A DNA stretch of 64,000 nucleotides from Polaromonas sp. AET17H-212 (lineage in GTDB: Bacteria; Pseudomonadota; Gammaproteobacteria; Burkholderiales; Burkholderiaceae_C). The DNA is taken from contig NZ_NBZW01000002.1 of NCBI RefSeq assembly GCF_002379085.1, positions 310,001 through 374,000 on the forward strand, written 5' to 3'. The translations under genes were made by a program, and so were the position numbers. A model generated the notes under the pieces. The model saw only the letters and a list, made by a program, of their open reading frames with translations. It did not search any database and was not told where the DNA came from. This document shows positions 1-8,590 of this stretch, in pieces (within the stretch, counting starts at the first letter, position 1; each line of letters starts with the position of its first letter).

Positions 1-610
1 TTTCAATCAGACTCGAAAAAATCTTGATAGAGACGATGAAATTGGCTTTGAGTTTCTCGTTGGTGGCCAGCAACTGGTCATGGGCCTGCGTGAGCGCCGC
101 GGTGCGTTCCTCCACTTTTGTCTCGAGGCTGGCGTTGAGCGTTCTCAGTTCTTCGTTCTGGCGCTGCGTCAGTTCTTCCAGACGCTGCTTTTCCCGCTCC
201 AGGAACTTGCGTTCAAGGGCCTGGCGGACGATCAATAACAGGTCATTGTCATCCCATGGCTTGGCAATGTAACGGTAAATTTTCCCGCGGTTGATGGCTT
301 CGATGGTGGACTGGATGTCGGCGTAGCCTGTCAGCAGCAGGCGGATGGTATCTGGCCAGCGGGCCTGGACATGTTCGAGAAAGGCTGCGCCATCCATCTC
401 GGGCATGCGCATGTCGGAAATCACGAGGTCAATGGATTCGGTTTCCAGGATCGTCAGGCCGGCATTGCCGCCATCGGCTGTCAGCACCTGGTATCCCTGG
501 GTGCGGAACAGGCGACGCAGCGACGACAGGATATTCGGCTCGTCATCGACGCACAGAATTCTTACCGTCTCTGTGCGTTCGCTGTCAAGTTCGGGGGCTG
601 CATCGTTCAT
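1..610 (-). CDS. Response regulator, partial (probable REC + HD-GYP)
   Basis: The gene starts at ATG 610 and runs off the left edge, so only about 203 residues are visible. Residues about 15-130 form a receiver domain: CVDDEPN acidic pocket, phospho-acceptor Asp in VISDMRMP, Thr in LLLTGY and Lys in IAKPW. A charged coiled-coil (about 135-185) follows, then SIKIFSSLIE. A receiver, a coiled-coil and then this short motif is the usual order in RpfG-type regulators just before an HD-GYP cyclic-di-GMP phosphodiesterase domain. That domain is inferred, not seen. The start overlaps the stop of the histidine kinase gene by 4 nt (ATGA), which makes the kinase its likely phosphodonor. Confidence is high for the receiver and moderate for the HD-GYP output. 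Confidence 0.8.
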   Translation of the reverse strand, partial: MNDAAPELDSERTETVRILCVDDEPNILSSLRRLFRTQGYQVLTADGGNAGLTILETESIDLVISDMRMPEMDGAAFLEHVQARWPDTIRLLLTGYADIQSTIEAINRGKIYRYIAKPWDDNDLLLIVRQALERKFLEREKQRLEELTQRQNEELRTLNASLETKVEERTAALTQAHDQLLATNEKLKANFIVSIKIFSSLIE

Positions 611-2091
611 GCTGGATGATCTTCCTCTTTATCGGTTGGGTCAGGATGCCGCACGGGCAGCGTGACGCGGAAACGGGTGCCTTTGCCGACTTCGGTTTCC
701 ACATCGATACGCCCGTGATGCTTTTGCACGATGCCATAAGACAGCGACAGACCGAGGCCGGTGCCTTTGCCGATCGGCTTCGACGTATAAAAAGGATCGA
801 AAATGCGCGACAGGCTCTCCTTGGGAATGCCTGAGCCGGTGTCGGCCACGTCAATCCAGACCTGCGGCCCTTCGCTTCCCGTGCTGATGGTGATCGTGCC
901 GCGTTCCGGACCGATGGCATGCGCGGCGTTGACCACCAGATTCATCACCACCTGATTGATCTGCGAAGGCAGGCATTCCACGTCTGGAATGCTGCCGTAA
1001 TTGCGGATGATGTCGGCCTTGTACTTGGTCTCGTTGGTCACGATGTTCAGCGTCGAGTCGATGCCCTCATGCAGGTTGGCCCATTGCCATTCCTGGTTTG
1101 AATCGACGCGCGAGAAATCCTTCAGATCCTGCACAATTTTTCGGACCCGGACGATGCCTTCCTTGGATTCACGCATGAGGACCGGGATATCTTCCTTGAG
1201 GAAATCGAGCTCCACCTTTTCCCGCATGTTTTTGAGACTGTCGGCCACCGCAGGCGAGCTGACGTTCGGCTCCGCTTCCTCATAGGCGGCAAGCATCTCG
1301 AACAAGCTCTGAAGATAATTCTCCAGCGTGCCGAAGTTGGAAAAGATGTAGCCGACCGGGTTGTTGATTTCATGCGCCACACCGGCGGCGAGCTGGCCGA
1401 TGGACGCCAGCTTTTCGGATTGCACAAGTTGCTCCTGGGCCCGGGAATACTGGGCGTTCAATGCTGTCAGTTCTGCATTGCGGGCGTGCAGTTCGGTGTC
1501 GGTTTTTTCGCGCTGCCGGATGTCTTCCTCCAGCCGGCGATTGGCTTCGGCCAACTGGGCAGTGCGTTTTTCAACCAGCTGCTCAAGGTCAAGCTGCGTC
1601 CGGTGCGGGTCGATTTCCGCCAACTTTTTCTGGGTCACGTCCTGCATCACTTCCACGGCGCCGATCATCCTGCCTTGCAGGTCATGCAAGGGGGCGGCAG
1701 AAAAAAAGATCCACCGTCCATTGCCTTCAAGCTGAGGAAAAAAATCTTCAGCCTCCCAGGCGCCGGGAATGAATGGCGCGCACCTGAACTGACGCTGATA
1801 ATAAGTCTCTGCCATTTGTGCGACCTTGCCGTCAACAATCAGGTCGGCCAAGAGTGGGCGCTGCTCGGTGTAGAACGGCTGCCACTGATTGCGGGTGCCC
1901 ACCATTTCCGCCGACGACTTGCCAAATGCCAGTTCGCAAGCCTTGTTCCAGTGCGTGATCACATGATCCGCGTCAATCGCGAAAGCCGGCATCGGATTGC
2001 CGTCGATAAATTCGGACAAGGCCGGTGTTATGCGTTCCCCCGAGGATGCCATGGCTGCGGCCGGCGCTGTGGTTTCAATATTGTTGTTCAT
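607..2091 (-). CDS. PAS-domain sensor histidine kinase
   Basis: A cytoplasmic histidine kinase of 494 aa. The N-terminal third is a PAS fold (about 20-150) beginning near DGNPMPAFAID and ending in the typical VMQDVTQKK tail. A coiled-coil (about 160-235) leads to the phospho-acceptor H box AAGVAHEINNPVGY. The ATP-binding domain has the N box MNLVVNAAHAI, the G1 box DTGSGIP and the G2 box GTGLGLSLSYGI. No membrane segment is visible, so it should sense an internal signal. I chose ATG 2091 because it overlaps the HDOD gene's stop by 4 nt (ATGA); the open frame extends further upstream without support. It sits in a five-gene overlapping operon directly before the receiver/HD-GYP gene. Confidence 0.93.
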   Translation of the reverse strand: MNNNIETTAPAAAMASSGERITPALSEFIDGNPMPAFAIDADHVITHWNKACELAFGKSSAEMVGTRNQWQPFYTEQRPLLADLIVDGKVAQMAETYYQRQFRCAPFIPGAWEAEDFFPQLEGNGRWIFFSAAPLHDLQGRMIGAVEVMQDVTQKKLAEIDPHRTQLDLEQLVEKRTAQLAEANRRLEEDIRQREKTDTELHARNAELTALNAQYSRAQEQLVQSEKLASIGQLAAGVAHEINNPVGYIFSNFGTLENYLQSLFEMLAAYEEAEPNVSSPAVADSLKNMREKVELDFLKEDIPVLMRESKEGIVRVRKIVQDLKDFSRVDSNQEWQWANLHEGIDSTLNIVTNETKYKADIIRNYGSIPDVECLPSQINQVVMNLVVNAAHAIGPERGTITISTGSEGPQVWIDVADTGSGIPKESLSRIFDPFYTSKPIGKGTGLGLSLSYGIVQKHHGRIDVETEVGKGTRFRVTLPVRHPDPTDKEEDHPA

Positions 2092-2936
2092 GTGATGGAT
2101 ACTAAAATCTGGCACGCCTCTTCGAACTGCATTTCGGTTTCGCGATACACCCGCATCATGGCTTCCTGGTCCAGATTCAGGCCGTTCCATGCCAGCGCGG
2201 AAACAGGGGGAACCAGATCCCGGTCATCGCCGGACAGATCCAGCGCATGAGCGATGCAGTCCGCGACATGCACGATGCACGCCAGCGAACCCGCGCCCTG
2301 CAGCTCAGGCGCGTGATGGCTCTCGATGGCCTTTTGCATCAGCACCGGAAATTTCCAGTATTCGGCCAGGGCGCGCCCGACCATCGCATGATCGAGGCCG
2401 AGCAGCGTGCGTTCGGCCTCGATCAGGTAGCAATCCTGCGCTTTCTGATACGCAAGAACCTTTTCATAATGCTCGGGCGCGCGCGTGACCAGGACCAGCC
2501 GGCCGATGTCGTGCAGCAGGCCCAGCATGAACGCGTGGTCTTCATTGGCGCGCAGCTGCCGCGCCAATGACTTGGCGCACAGTGCGGTCGCAACGGAGTG
2601 CCGCCAAAACGCCTGGAACTGGAACGTGGCATGCTTGCTTCCCGAGAAGGTGCCGTTCACCGATGCCGCAACCACCAGCGTGCGTACGCTGTCGTAGCCC
2701 AGAATCGCGATTGCCTGCTGGATCGAGGTGACTTTGCTCGGCATGCCGTAAAAGGAGGAATTCGCCAGCCGCAGCGTTTTGGCAGTCAGCGCCTGGTCAT
2801 GCGACACTTTTTCCGCCAGCACGCCCGTACTCGTATTTTCATTTTCCAGGGTGGTCAGCAGTTCGATCACGATCACCGGCAGCGCAGGCAGGTCCCGGAT
2901 GTTTTTGATGACTTCGGAAATGCTCAGGGTCGTCAT
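2088..2936 (-). CDS. HDOD-domain signalling protein
   Basis: A 282-aa protein that is almost entirely an HDOD domain, an HD-superfamily relative without reliable phosphohydrolase activity that often acts in bacterial signalling. Visible family signatures are LPALPVIVIELL near the N-terminus, LRLANSSFYG, the IAILGYDSVRTLV helix, FWRHS with ALCAKSLAR, and MLGLLHDIGRLVL. I chose ATG 2936 because it overlaps the preceding gene's stop as ATGA. It lies between a small unknown protein and a histidine kinase and probably links the light- and c-di-GMP-sensing proteins of the operon. Its partner is not apparent from sequence. Confidence 0.9.
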   Translation of the reverse strand: MTTLSISEVIKNIRDLPALPVIVIELLTTLENENTSTGVLAEKVSHDQALTAKTLRLANSSFYGMPSKVTSIQQAIAILGYDSVRTLVVAASVNGTFSGSKHATFQFQAFWRHSVATALCAKSLARQLRANEDHAFMLGLLHDIGRLVLVTRAPEHYEKVLAYQKAQDCYLIEAERTLLGLDHAMVGRALAEYWKFPVLMQKAIESHHAPELQGAGSLACIVHVADCIAHALDLSGDDRDLVPPVSALAWNGLNLDQEAMMRVYRETEMQFEEACQILVSIT

Positions 2937-3253
2937 GCTTGGTCGCCTAATCGGTATTGCGTGATGCTCTGCAACAGCAAGGCGCTCGAACCCTGATCGC
3001 CGCATCGTCTGAACAGCAGCGCCAGGCGTTGCTGCAGCCGCTCGCGCTCCTGCGCCAGGTCGGCATCGGACACCGTGTCGTCCAGCACCACCAGCTGGTC
3101 TATCCCGCGGCGGCGAACCGACAACAGCATGGTCTCGGTCAATACCGTTCCGCGCGGCAGCAGCATAGCGCCACGGTCGTCGAACACGGGTTCGGCCAGG
3201 GTCATTCCCGCAGCCGTGTCATCCAGATCAAGTACCCAATGATGCGCGCTCAA
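2933..3253 (-). CDS. Small conserved signalling-operon protein, unknown function
   Basis: A 106-aa protein with no enzyme motif. The segment GMTLAEPVFDDRGAMLLPRG followed by LSVRRRGIDQL resembles the short beta-rich module found at the start of some HD-GYP phosphodiesterases. The C-terminal half is helical and charged. The start is a TTG whose TTGA overlaps the stop of the LOV-domain gene, the same 4-nt coupling seen throughout this operon; the next Met would remove the conserved N-terminus. A role as an adaptor in c-di-GMP signalling is only an inference from context. Confidence 0.72.
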   Translation of the reverse strand: MSAHHWVLDLDDTAAGMTLAEPVFDDRGAMLLPRGTVLTETMLLSVRRRGIDQLVVLDDTVSDADLAQERERLQQRLALLFRRCGDQGSSALLLQSITQYRLGDQA

Positions 3254-5760
3254 GATTTCACCCCGGATGGCACGAGTTGCGTCAACGTCATCAGCTTGCC
3301 GCGCGATTGCGAGCCCTGGCCCATGCTGCGAGCCACCACCTGAAACAGGGCACCGTTCAATTCCACAGTGCAGCGTTCATCCTCGCCGGTAGCATGCGTC
3401 GTGTGCAGCAGTTCCGGCACCAGCTGTGCAGCATCGCTGCCGAGTAGTGGGCCGGCGTTTTCGAACAAGGTGTGGGCGGCATCGTTGGCAAAAGCCACCA
3501 TGTTGTCATCGTCCAGGCCGATCACCGGCAGCGGGACGTGCTGCAGCGCTTCGCGCACGATATCGAGGCTCGCCTCATCGCGGATGATCTGCTGCCGCTG
3601 CTGTTGGAGGACTTCCTCGAGTTGCCGGTTGGCGGAGGCGAGGCTCTGATTCGCAGCGCGCACCTGAAGGTTCAGGCGCCGGTTTTCATCGGCCATTTCC
3701 TTGTGCTGGAATGCCTCTTCAATATGACCCCGCAGTTGCTGGTCTTCCCACGGTTTGGTGAGAAACCGGTACACCGCGCCTTCATTGATCGCGTCGGTGA
3801 CCGATTGCAATTCTGTATAACCGGACAACACGATGCGCACCGTGTCCGGATAGCTGAGCTTCGCCGTGCGCAGAAACTCGACGCCGTTCATGCCCGGCAT
3901 GCGCTGGTCGGACAGGATGACATCGACCTGGTTGCCGGCCAGCAGCTCCAGCCCCTCCAGTGCGCTGTTGGCGGTCAGAATCTGGTAGCCATCGCGGCGC
4001 AACAGCCGCTTCAGTGCCGAAAGAATGTTTTGTTCATCGTCTACCAGCAGCAGGGTGCGAGAGGCTTTCTGTGTGCGCAGCAGATGATCCGATAGTCTGC
4101 GGTCTTCGCGCAGCAAGGTCATGATGTCATGCGGCGCCATCGGCCTGGAAAACAGATTGCCCTGTATTTCGTCGCACAGGTGCTGGCACAGGAATTCACA
4201 TTGCGCGTCGGTTTCGACGCCTTCGGCCACGGTCTGGAGGCCAAGGCTGTGCGCCATCGAAATGATGGCGTTGGCAATCGCCGCATCGTTGCTGTCCGTC
4301 GCAATGTGTGTGATGAAGGACGGGTCGATCTTGATTTTATCAAACGGAAAACGCCTTAAATAGCTGAACGATGAGTAACCGATGCCGAAGTCGTCCAATG
4401 CCAGGGTGACGCCCAATGCCTTCAGTTTTCGCAGCGTGATCTCGATCAGCTGCGCATCGCTCCTCAGTTTGCCTTCGGTGATTGCAAAGGAAACCAGGGC
4501 GGGATCGATCCGTTCTTCGGACAGGGTTTGCTCGATTTTTTGCACCAGCAGAGGGTCGCGGAACTGGCTTGGCGACATACTCATGGAAACACGCGGAACC
4601 TGAATGCCGGCATCGATCCAGCCCCGTAGATGCCGGCAAGTCTGGCGCAGCACCCATTCACCCATACTCACGATCAAGCCCGATTCTTCTGCCATCGGGA
4701 TAAATGTGACCGGCGACACGACGCCCAGTTCCGGATGCTGCCAGCCCAGCAAAGCCTCCAGGCCCGTGATTCGACCGGTCTGAAGATCAACTTGCGGCTG
4801 GTATACGAGATCAAATTGCCCGTTGAGTATCGCTGAACGCAAGGCCGCTTCGAGTGCCACCCGCTGCGCCATGCGGGCATGGATCTCGCTGGAAAAGAAC
4901 AGGTGGTTCTTGTCTCCCAGGTCTTTTGCGTGGTGTAGCGCGATGTTGGCGTATTGGGACAAGGTTGACGCATCGTCGCTGTCCTGCGGGCATTGTGCGA
5001 TCCCGATATGGCAGTCGACGCGGAACATCTGGCCATCAATCATCAAGGGTTCAGCAATGATTCCCGATATTCTGTCGCAACTGGCGCTCACATAACCCGG
5101 GCCGCCGGCATCGTTCAGAATCAATGCGAATTTGCCGTCACCGTCGTGAGACAGCGTGTCTGGCTCTTGCACACAGGCACGCAGCCGTTCCGCGATGTCC
5201 GTGAGAATCCGGTTCCTGGTGTCCTGGCCGAGGCCCGCACTGAGCTGCGGAAAGTGATCGATGTCGATGAACAGCAATGCGGCGGGGCTGGCTTGCCGCT
5301 GCGCCTGCTGAACGGCTTGTTGCAAACGTTCCATCAGCAAGATGCGATTGGGCAATCCGGTCAGTTCATCATGCGTCATCAGGAACGCCAGCTGTTCCTG
5401 ATCGCGTTTCTGTTCGCTGATGTCTGTCTGCACGCCGATAAACCGGGTGACCTTGCCGCTTTCGTCCCGCAGCGGAGAAAGGAGCAAATCGTTCCAGAAC
5501 GGCGAGCCATCCTTGCGGTAATTGCGCAAGACCACATGCACTTCCGTCTGGGTTGCGATGGCGTTGCGGACGGCCGCGAGTGCCGCCTGCCCGGATTCGC
5601 CGTTTTGCAGAAAACGGCAGTTGCGTCCTACCACTTCCGCCAGCTCGTAGCCGGTGATGGCGAGGAAGGCCGGGTTGGCAAAGATGATCGGACACTCCGC
5701 CTGTGTCGCGTCGCAAATCACGATGCCTTTGCTGGTCGAGGCCAGTGGATTCGGCATCAT
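3250..5760 (-). CDS. LOV-GGDEF-EAL-REC-PAS blue-light sensor, probably catalytically impaired
   Basis: An 836-aa multidomain protein. Residues about 10-118 are a LOV photoreceptor domain. It has GRNCRFLQ with the adduct-forming Cys at position 48, plus Asn80, Asn90 and Gln111 where LOV domains hold FMN. Residues 120-290 are a GGDEF domain whose active site reads DGDGKF (206-211), so cyclase activity is unlikely. Residues 302-550 are an EAL domain with Glu335 (EALLGW), ITE at 429, DDFG at 456-459 and EGVE. The metal-binding Asn of the usual VNVS motif is Ser394 (VSMSMS), so hydrolysis may be weak or lost. A receiver (about 565-690, LSDQRMPG), a coiled-coil and a C-terminal PAS-like region follow. 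It is first gene of the five-gene operon, and a tandem 9-nt repeat lies just before its start. Confidence 0.93.
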   Translation of the reverse strand: MMPNPLASTSKGIVICDATQAECPIIFANPAFLAITGYELAEVVGRNCRFLQNGESGQAALAAVRNAIATQTEVHVVLRNYRKDGSPFWNDLLLSPLRDESGKVTRFIGVQTDISEQKRDQEQLAFLMTHDELTGLPNRILLMERLQQAVQQAQRQASPAALLFIDIDHFPQLSAGLGQDTRNRILTDIAERLRACVQEPDTLSHDGDGKFALILNDAGGPGYVSASCDRISGIIAEPLMIDGQMFRVDCHIGIAQCPQDSDDASTLSQYANIALHHAKDLGDKNHLFFSSEIHARMAQRVALEAALRSAILNGQFDLVYQPQVDLQTGRITGLEALLGWQHPELGVVSPVTFIPMAEESGLIVSMGEWVLRQTCRHLRGWIDAGIQVPRVSMSMSPSQFRDPLLVQKIEQTLSEERIDPALVSFAITEGKLRSDAQLIEITLRKLKALGVTLALDDFGIGYSSFSYLRRFPFDKIKIDPSFITHIATDSNDAAIANAIISMAHSLGLQTVAEGVETDAQCEFLCQHLCDEIQGNLFSRPMAPHDIMTLLREDRRLSDHLLRTQKASRTLLLVDDEQNILSALKRLLRRDGYQILTANSALEGLELLAGNQVDVILSDQRMPGMNGVEFLRTAKLSYPDTVRIVLSGYTELQSVTDAINEGAVYRFLTKPWEDQQLRGHIEEAFQHKEMADENRRLNLQVRAANQSLASANRQLEEVLQQQRQQIIRDEASLDIVREALQHVPLPVIGLDDDNMVAFANDAAHTLFENAGPLLGSDAAQLVPELLHTTHATGEDERCTVELNGALFQVVARSMGQGSQSRGKLMTLTQLVPSGVKS

Positions 5761-5764
5761 GGTC

Positions 5765-5800
5765 CTGTCTTTACTGTCTTTACTGTCTTTGCTGTCTTTT
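5765..5800 (-). repeat. Four tandem 9-nt repeats in the LOV gene leader
   Basis: On the plus strand the units are CTGTCTTTA, CTGTCTTTA, CTGTCTTTG and CTGTCTTTT, ending 4 nt before the ATG at 5760. On the coding strand they read as AAAGACAG-type units, and the last one supplies the ACAGGA ribosome-binding-like sequence. Copy-number change would alter leader length without shifting a reading frame. Confidence 0.9.
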
Positions 5801-5830
5801 TGGTCATTAAGAGTGCGCTTTCTGCCAATA

Positions 5831-5890
5831 TCGGCGCGGCGCCGACCTGCTGTCGTTGAATCGGAGTCCTGCTCGGACTCATAACGACAG
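5831..5890. other. Two adjacent hairpins between fliR and the LOV operon
   Basis: The first is TCGGCG-CGG-CGCCGA (5831-5845). The second pairs CTGTCGTT (5850-5857) with AACGACAG (5883-5890) and contains an inner stem GAGTCC/GGACTC (5864-5869, 5875-5880). Neither is followed by a T-run in the minus direction, so a simple intrinsic terminator is not supported. They occupy the only gap between the flagellar export operon and the signalling operon. Confidence 0.7.
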
Positions 5891-5916
5891 AATATCGAGG
5901 AACTTGAGGGTCTGTA

Positions 5917-6711
5917 TTACCTTGTCATCAAGGGCGTTGGCATGCTGATCTGGCGGACCATGCCGATCCCGTCCTGAAGCAGACGTTCCAGCGGGGTCGC
6001 CAGATAGGGCAGCGCCAGTGCAATCATGATGAATCCGACGCCGATGGTGACCGGGAAGCCGATGCCAAACAGGTTGAGCTGGGGCGCCGCGCGGGTCAGG
6101 ATGCCCAGGGCAACGTTGGTGATCAGCAGGGCTGCGACCATCGGCAGCGAGAGCTGGACCCCGGCGCTGAAAATCTGTCCGCCCCAGTTCGCCACCTGCT
6201 GAAAGCGCAGCGCGCCGGCTGGCGAGGCGGATATCGGCAACGTGGTGAAGCTTTCCGCCAGCGTGGCGAGCAGGGCCAGGTGGATATTCGCCGCCAGAAA
6301 AACCAGGATCGTCAGCAGCGACAGGAACTGGCTAATGGCCGACGACTGGCCGCGCGACATCGGATCGTAAAATGTCGCGAAACCGAGGCCCATGGTCAGA
6401 CCGGTGACTTCGCCCGCCATTTCCACGGCAGAAAAAACAATGCGCATGGCAAAACCCATGGCCAGGCCGATAATGAACTGCTGGGCCAGAATCAGCAGCC
6501 CGCTGGCAGACATCGGTTCCAGCGCCGGCAGCGCCGGAACAGTCGGCGCGATGATCAGGGCGAGCATCACGCCGAGCGCAAGTTTGATCCTGGCCGGCAC
6601 ACTGCGATTGCCGAACACCGGCGCGGCACTGATCAGCCCCAGGATGCGGGCCAGCGGCCACAGGAAGGCCGCGATCCAGGTCTGTAGTTCGGCGCTGGTA
6701 ACCGTAATCAT
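5917..6711 (-). CDS. fliR: Flagellar export apparatus protein FliR
   Basis: An integral membrane protein of 264 aa, the normal FliR length. It joins FliP and FliQ in the export gate of the flagellar type III secretion system. Several hydrophobic segments span the chain, and the conserved region around GEVTGLTMGLGFATFYDPMS (residues about 100-120) is typical of FliR. The start ATG 6711 lies 12 nt after fliQ. It is the last gene of the fliF-fliR run, and flhB does not follow it here, unlike in some genomes. Confidence 0.97.
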   Translation of the reverse strand: MITVTSAELQTWIAAFLWPLARILGLISAAPVFGNRSVPARIKLALGVMLALIIAPTVPALPALEPMSASGLLILAQQFIIGLAMGFAMRIVFSAVEMAGEVTGLTMGLGFATFYDPMSRGQSSAISQFLSLLTILVFLAANIHLALLATLAESFTTLPISASPAGALRFQQVANWGGQIFSAGVQLSLPMVAALLITNVALGILTRAAPQLNLFGIGFPVTIGVGFIMIALALPYLATPLERLLQDGIGMVRQISMPTPLMTR

Positions 6712-6723
6712 CCGGAATCAGAC

Positions 6724-6993
6724 TCATCCGACCATCAAGGGAATGCCGGTCAACACCTGCCGCATGTAATCGAGCATGACGGACAGCATCCACGGGCCGG
6801 CGACGATCAAGGCCAAGAAAATTCCGACCAGCTTTGGAATGAAGGAGAGCGTCATTTCATTGATTTGCGTGGCCGCCTGGAAGATGCTGACCAGCAGGCC
6901 GATTCCCAGTGCGACCAGCAGCATCGGCGCCGCCACCATCAGCGTGACTTCCATCGCTTGGCGGCCAAGGGCCATGACGCTTTCGGGTGTCAT
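6724..6993 (-). CDS. fliQ: Flagellar export apparatus protein FliQ
   Basis: A small 89-aa membrane protein of the export gate with two hydrophobic hairpin segments (about 16-40 and 50-75). The starting sequence MTPESVMALGRQAMEV and the motif QAATQINEMTLSFIPK are hallmarks of FliQ. It lies between fliP and fliR with short gaps, so it is cotranscribed and assembled with them in the inner-membrane gate. Confidence 0.97.
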   Translation of the reverse strand: MTPESVMALGRQAMEVTLMVAAPMLLVALGIGLLVSIFQAATQINEMTLSFIPKLVGIFLALIVAGPWMLSVMLDYMRQVLTGIPLMVG

Positions 6994-7003
6994 GGATCAA
7001 TCC

Positions 7004-7774
7004 TCAATAAAAACTTTGGGCCAGCGAGCCGATCAGCAGCTGCCAGCCGTCGACCAGGACGAACAGCATCAGCTTGAAGGGCAGCGAGACGATGGCGGGC
7101 GACATCATCATCATGCCCATCGACATGAGGACGCTGGCCACCACCATGTCGATGATCAGAAATGGTATGAAGATCGAGAAGCTGATTTGAAACGCGGTCT
7201 TCAACTCGCTGGTAATGAAGGCCGGGATCAGCACGCGCAGAGGCACGTCTTCCGGGCCTTGCAACTGCGCGCTGTTGGAGAGTTTGACATACAGCGCCAG
7301 GTCGGCCTGGCGGGTCTGCCTGAGCATGAATTCCTTGAGCGGGACCGCGCCTTTTTCAAGCGCGCGTGTCATCGAGATCTTGTTTTCAGACAGCGGCTGA
7401 TACGCATCGACATAGATCCGGTCCAATACCGGGCCCATGACGAACAGCGTCAGGAACAGGGCCAGCCCGACCAGCACCTGGTTGGGCGGCGTCGATTGCG
7501 TGCCGAGTGCCTGCCGCAGCAGCGACAGCACGATGATGATGCGGGTAAAGCTGGTCATCATCAGCATCGCGGCCGGCAAAAACGAGAGCGAGGTCAGCAG
7601 CAGCAGGGTCTGCAGACTCAGCGAGTAGGCCTGGCCGCCGCCTGCCGTGGGGGTGCTTGTCAATGCGGGCAGCCCCTGCGCGACGGCCGCGAGCGGTAGG
7701 GCGGACAGGGCCACCGGCAGGCAGCGCCACAGCATCCGCGCTGCCGCTTTCATCAAGCGCGTTTCAGTTGCCAT
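7004..7774 (-). CDS. fliP: Flagellar export apparatus protein FliP
   Basis: A core subunit of the export gate, 256 aa from ATG 7774. It has an N-terminal signal peptide ([20 protein letters not shown]), as usual for FliP, then [20 protein letters not shown], the conserved periplasmic stretch and [19 protein letters not shown] near the C-terminus. ATG 7774 overlaps fliO by 11 nt; a second ATG at 7753 gives a slightly tighter signal peptide and is a real alternative. The open frame further upstream only repeats fliO in another frame. Confidence 0.95.
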   Translation of the reverse strand: MATETRLMKAAARMLWRCLPVALSALPLAAVAQGLPALTSTPTAGGGQAYSLSLQTLLLLTSLSFLPAAMLMMTSFTRIIIVLSLLRQALGTQSTPPNQVLVGLALFLTLFVMGPVLDRIYVDAYQPLSENKISMTRALEKGAVPLKEFMLRQTRQADLALYVKLSNSAQLQGPEDVPLRVLIPAFITSELKTAFQISFSIFIPFLIIDMVVASVLMSMGMMMMSPAIVSLPFKLMLFVLVDGWQLLIGSLAQSFY

Positions 7775-8180
7775 GGCGCTGCTCGAGGGCCCGTTTGAAG
7801 CGGGCCGCGAAATGATTCGGCGGCGCTGCGGCGGGTGGCGCTGCGGCATTTTCCTGCCGCGGCATGGTGGCCAGCGCACTGACCCGTCCGGCCGCCACGC
7901 CGACGACAATCCATTGCCCGGCGACTTCGACCACCAGGATGCGCTCACGGTTGCCGACGGACACGCCGCCAACGATCTTCACCGTGGTGCCGCCCGCCGG
8001 TTTGGCGACGCCAAAGCGCTTCAGCGCCCAGGCGGCGGCGGCCATCAGGCCGAGCACGACGATCAATCCCAGGACCACCTGCAACAGGCTGCCGGCGGCA
8101 GCCGGGCCGGGCTGTTCGGCGGCATGAACAGCGCCGCTGCAGCACAGCAGCGCGGCGGTACCGGAACTGCTGCGTCTCAT
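7764..8180 (-). CDS. fliO: Flagellar biosynthetic protein FliO
   Basis: A 138-aa protein that helps FliP assemble in the export gate. One strong membrane span (about 35-52, [20 protein letters not shown]) is followed by a small cytoplasmic domain with [29 protein letters not shown] cut by short turns, the normal FliO signature. A basic, proline/alanine-rich tail ends the protein. The start overlaps fliN as ATGA, and the end overlaps fliP. Confidence 0.93.
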   Translation of the reverse strand: MRRSSSGTAALLCCSGAVHAAEQPGPAAAGSLLQVVLGLIVVLGLMAAAAWALKRFGVAKPAGGTTVKIVGGVSVGNRERILVVEVAGQWIVVGVAAGRVSALATMPRQENAAAPPAAAPPNHFAARFKRALEQRHGN

Positions 8181-8590
8181 TTGTTGAGTTTCCGGATGCG
8201 GTCGGCCGGCGTCACGATGTCCGTCAGGCGCAGCCCGAATTTGTCGTTGACCACCACGACTTCACCTTGCGCGATCAGGCAGCCGTTGACCAGCACATCC
8301 AGCGGCTCGCCGGCGAGGCGGTCCAGTTCGACCACCGAACCGTGCGCCAGTTGCAGCAGATTCTTGATCGCGATCTTGGTGCGCCCCAGTTCGACTGTCA
8401 GTTGCACCGGGATATCGAGAATGAAATCGATGTCATTTTGCGTGCTTTTTGTGCCGGCCCCGGAAAATTCCGGGAACACGTTGGCGCTCGCCGCTGGCGC
8501 CTGCACTGCCGTCGGCGTCTCGGCCTGCGATTGCGCGGCCAGTGTCGCCCAATCATCTGCCGCCGCCTTTGTGTCGGTGTGCTCAGCCAT
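8177..8590 (-). CDS. fliN: Flagellar motor switch protein FliN
   Basis: A 137-aa C-ring subunit involved in rotation switching and export. The C-terminal SpoA domain (about 60-137) has LDIPVQLTVELGRTKIAIKNLL and GEVVVVNDKFGLRLTDIV in pieces, typical of FliN. The N-terminal part is acidic and alanine-rich. I chose ATG 8590 because AAGGAG lies just upstream; a longer frame to 8614 has no such site. It overlaps fliM by 8 nt and fliO by 4 nt. Confidence 0.96.
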   Translation of the reverse strand: MAEHTDTKAAADDWATLAAQSQAETPTAVQAPAASANVFPEFSGAGTKSTQNDIDFILDIPVQLTVELGRTKIAIKNLLQLAHGSVVELDRLAGEPLDVLVNGCLIAQGEVVVVNDKFGLRLTDIVTPADRIRKLNK

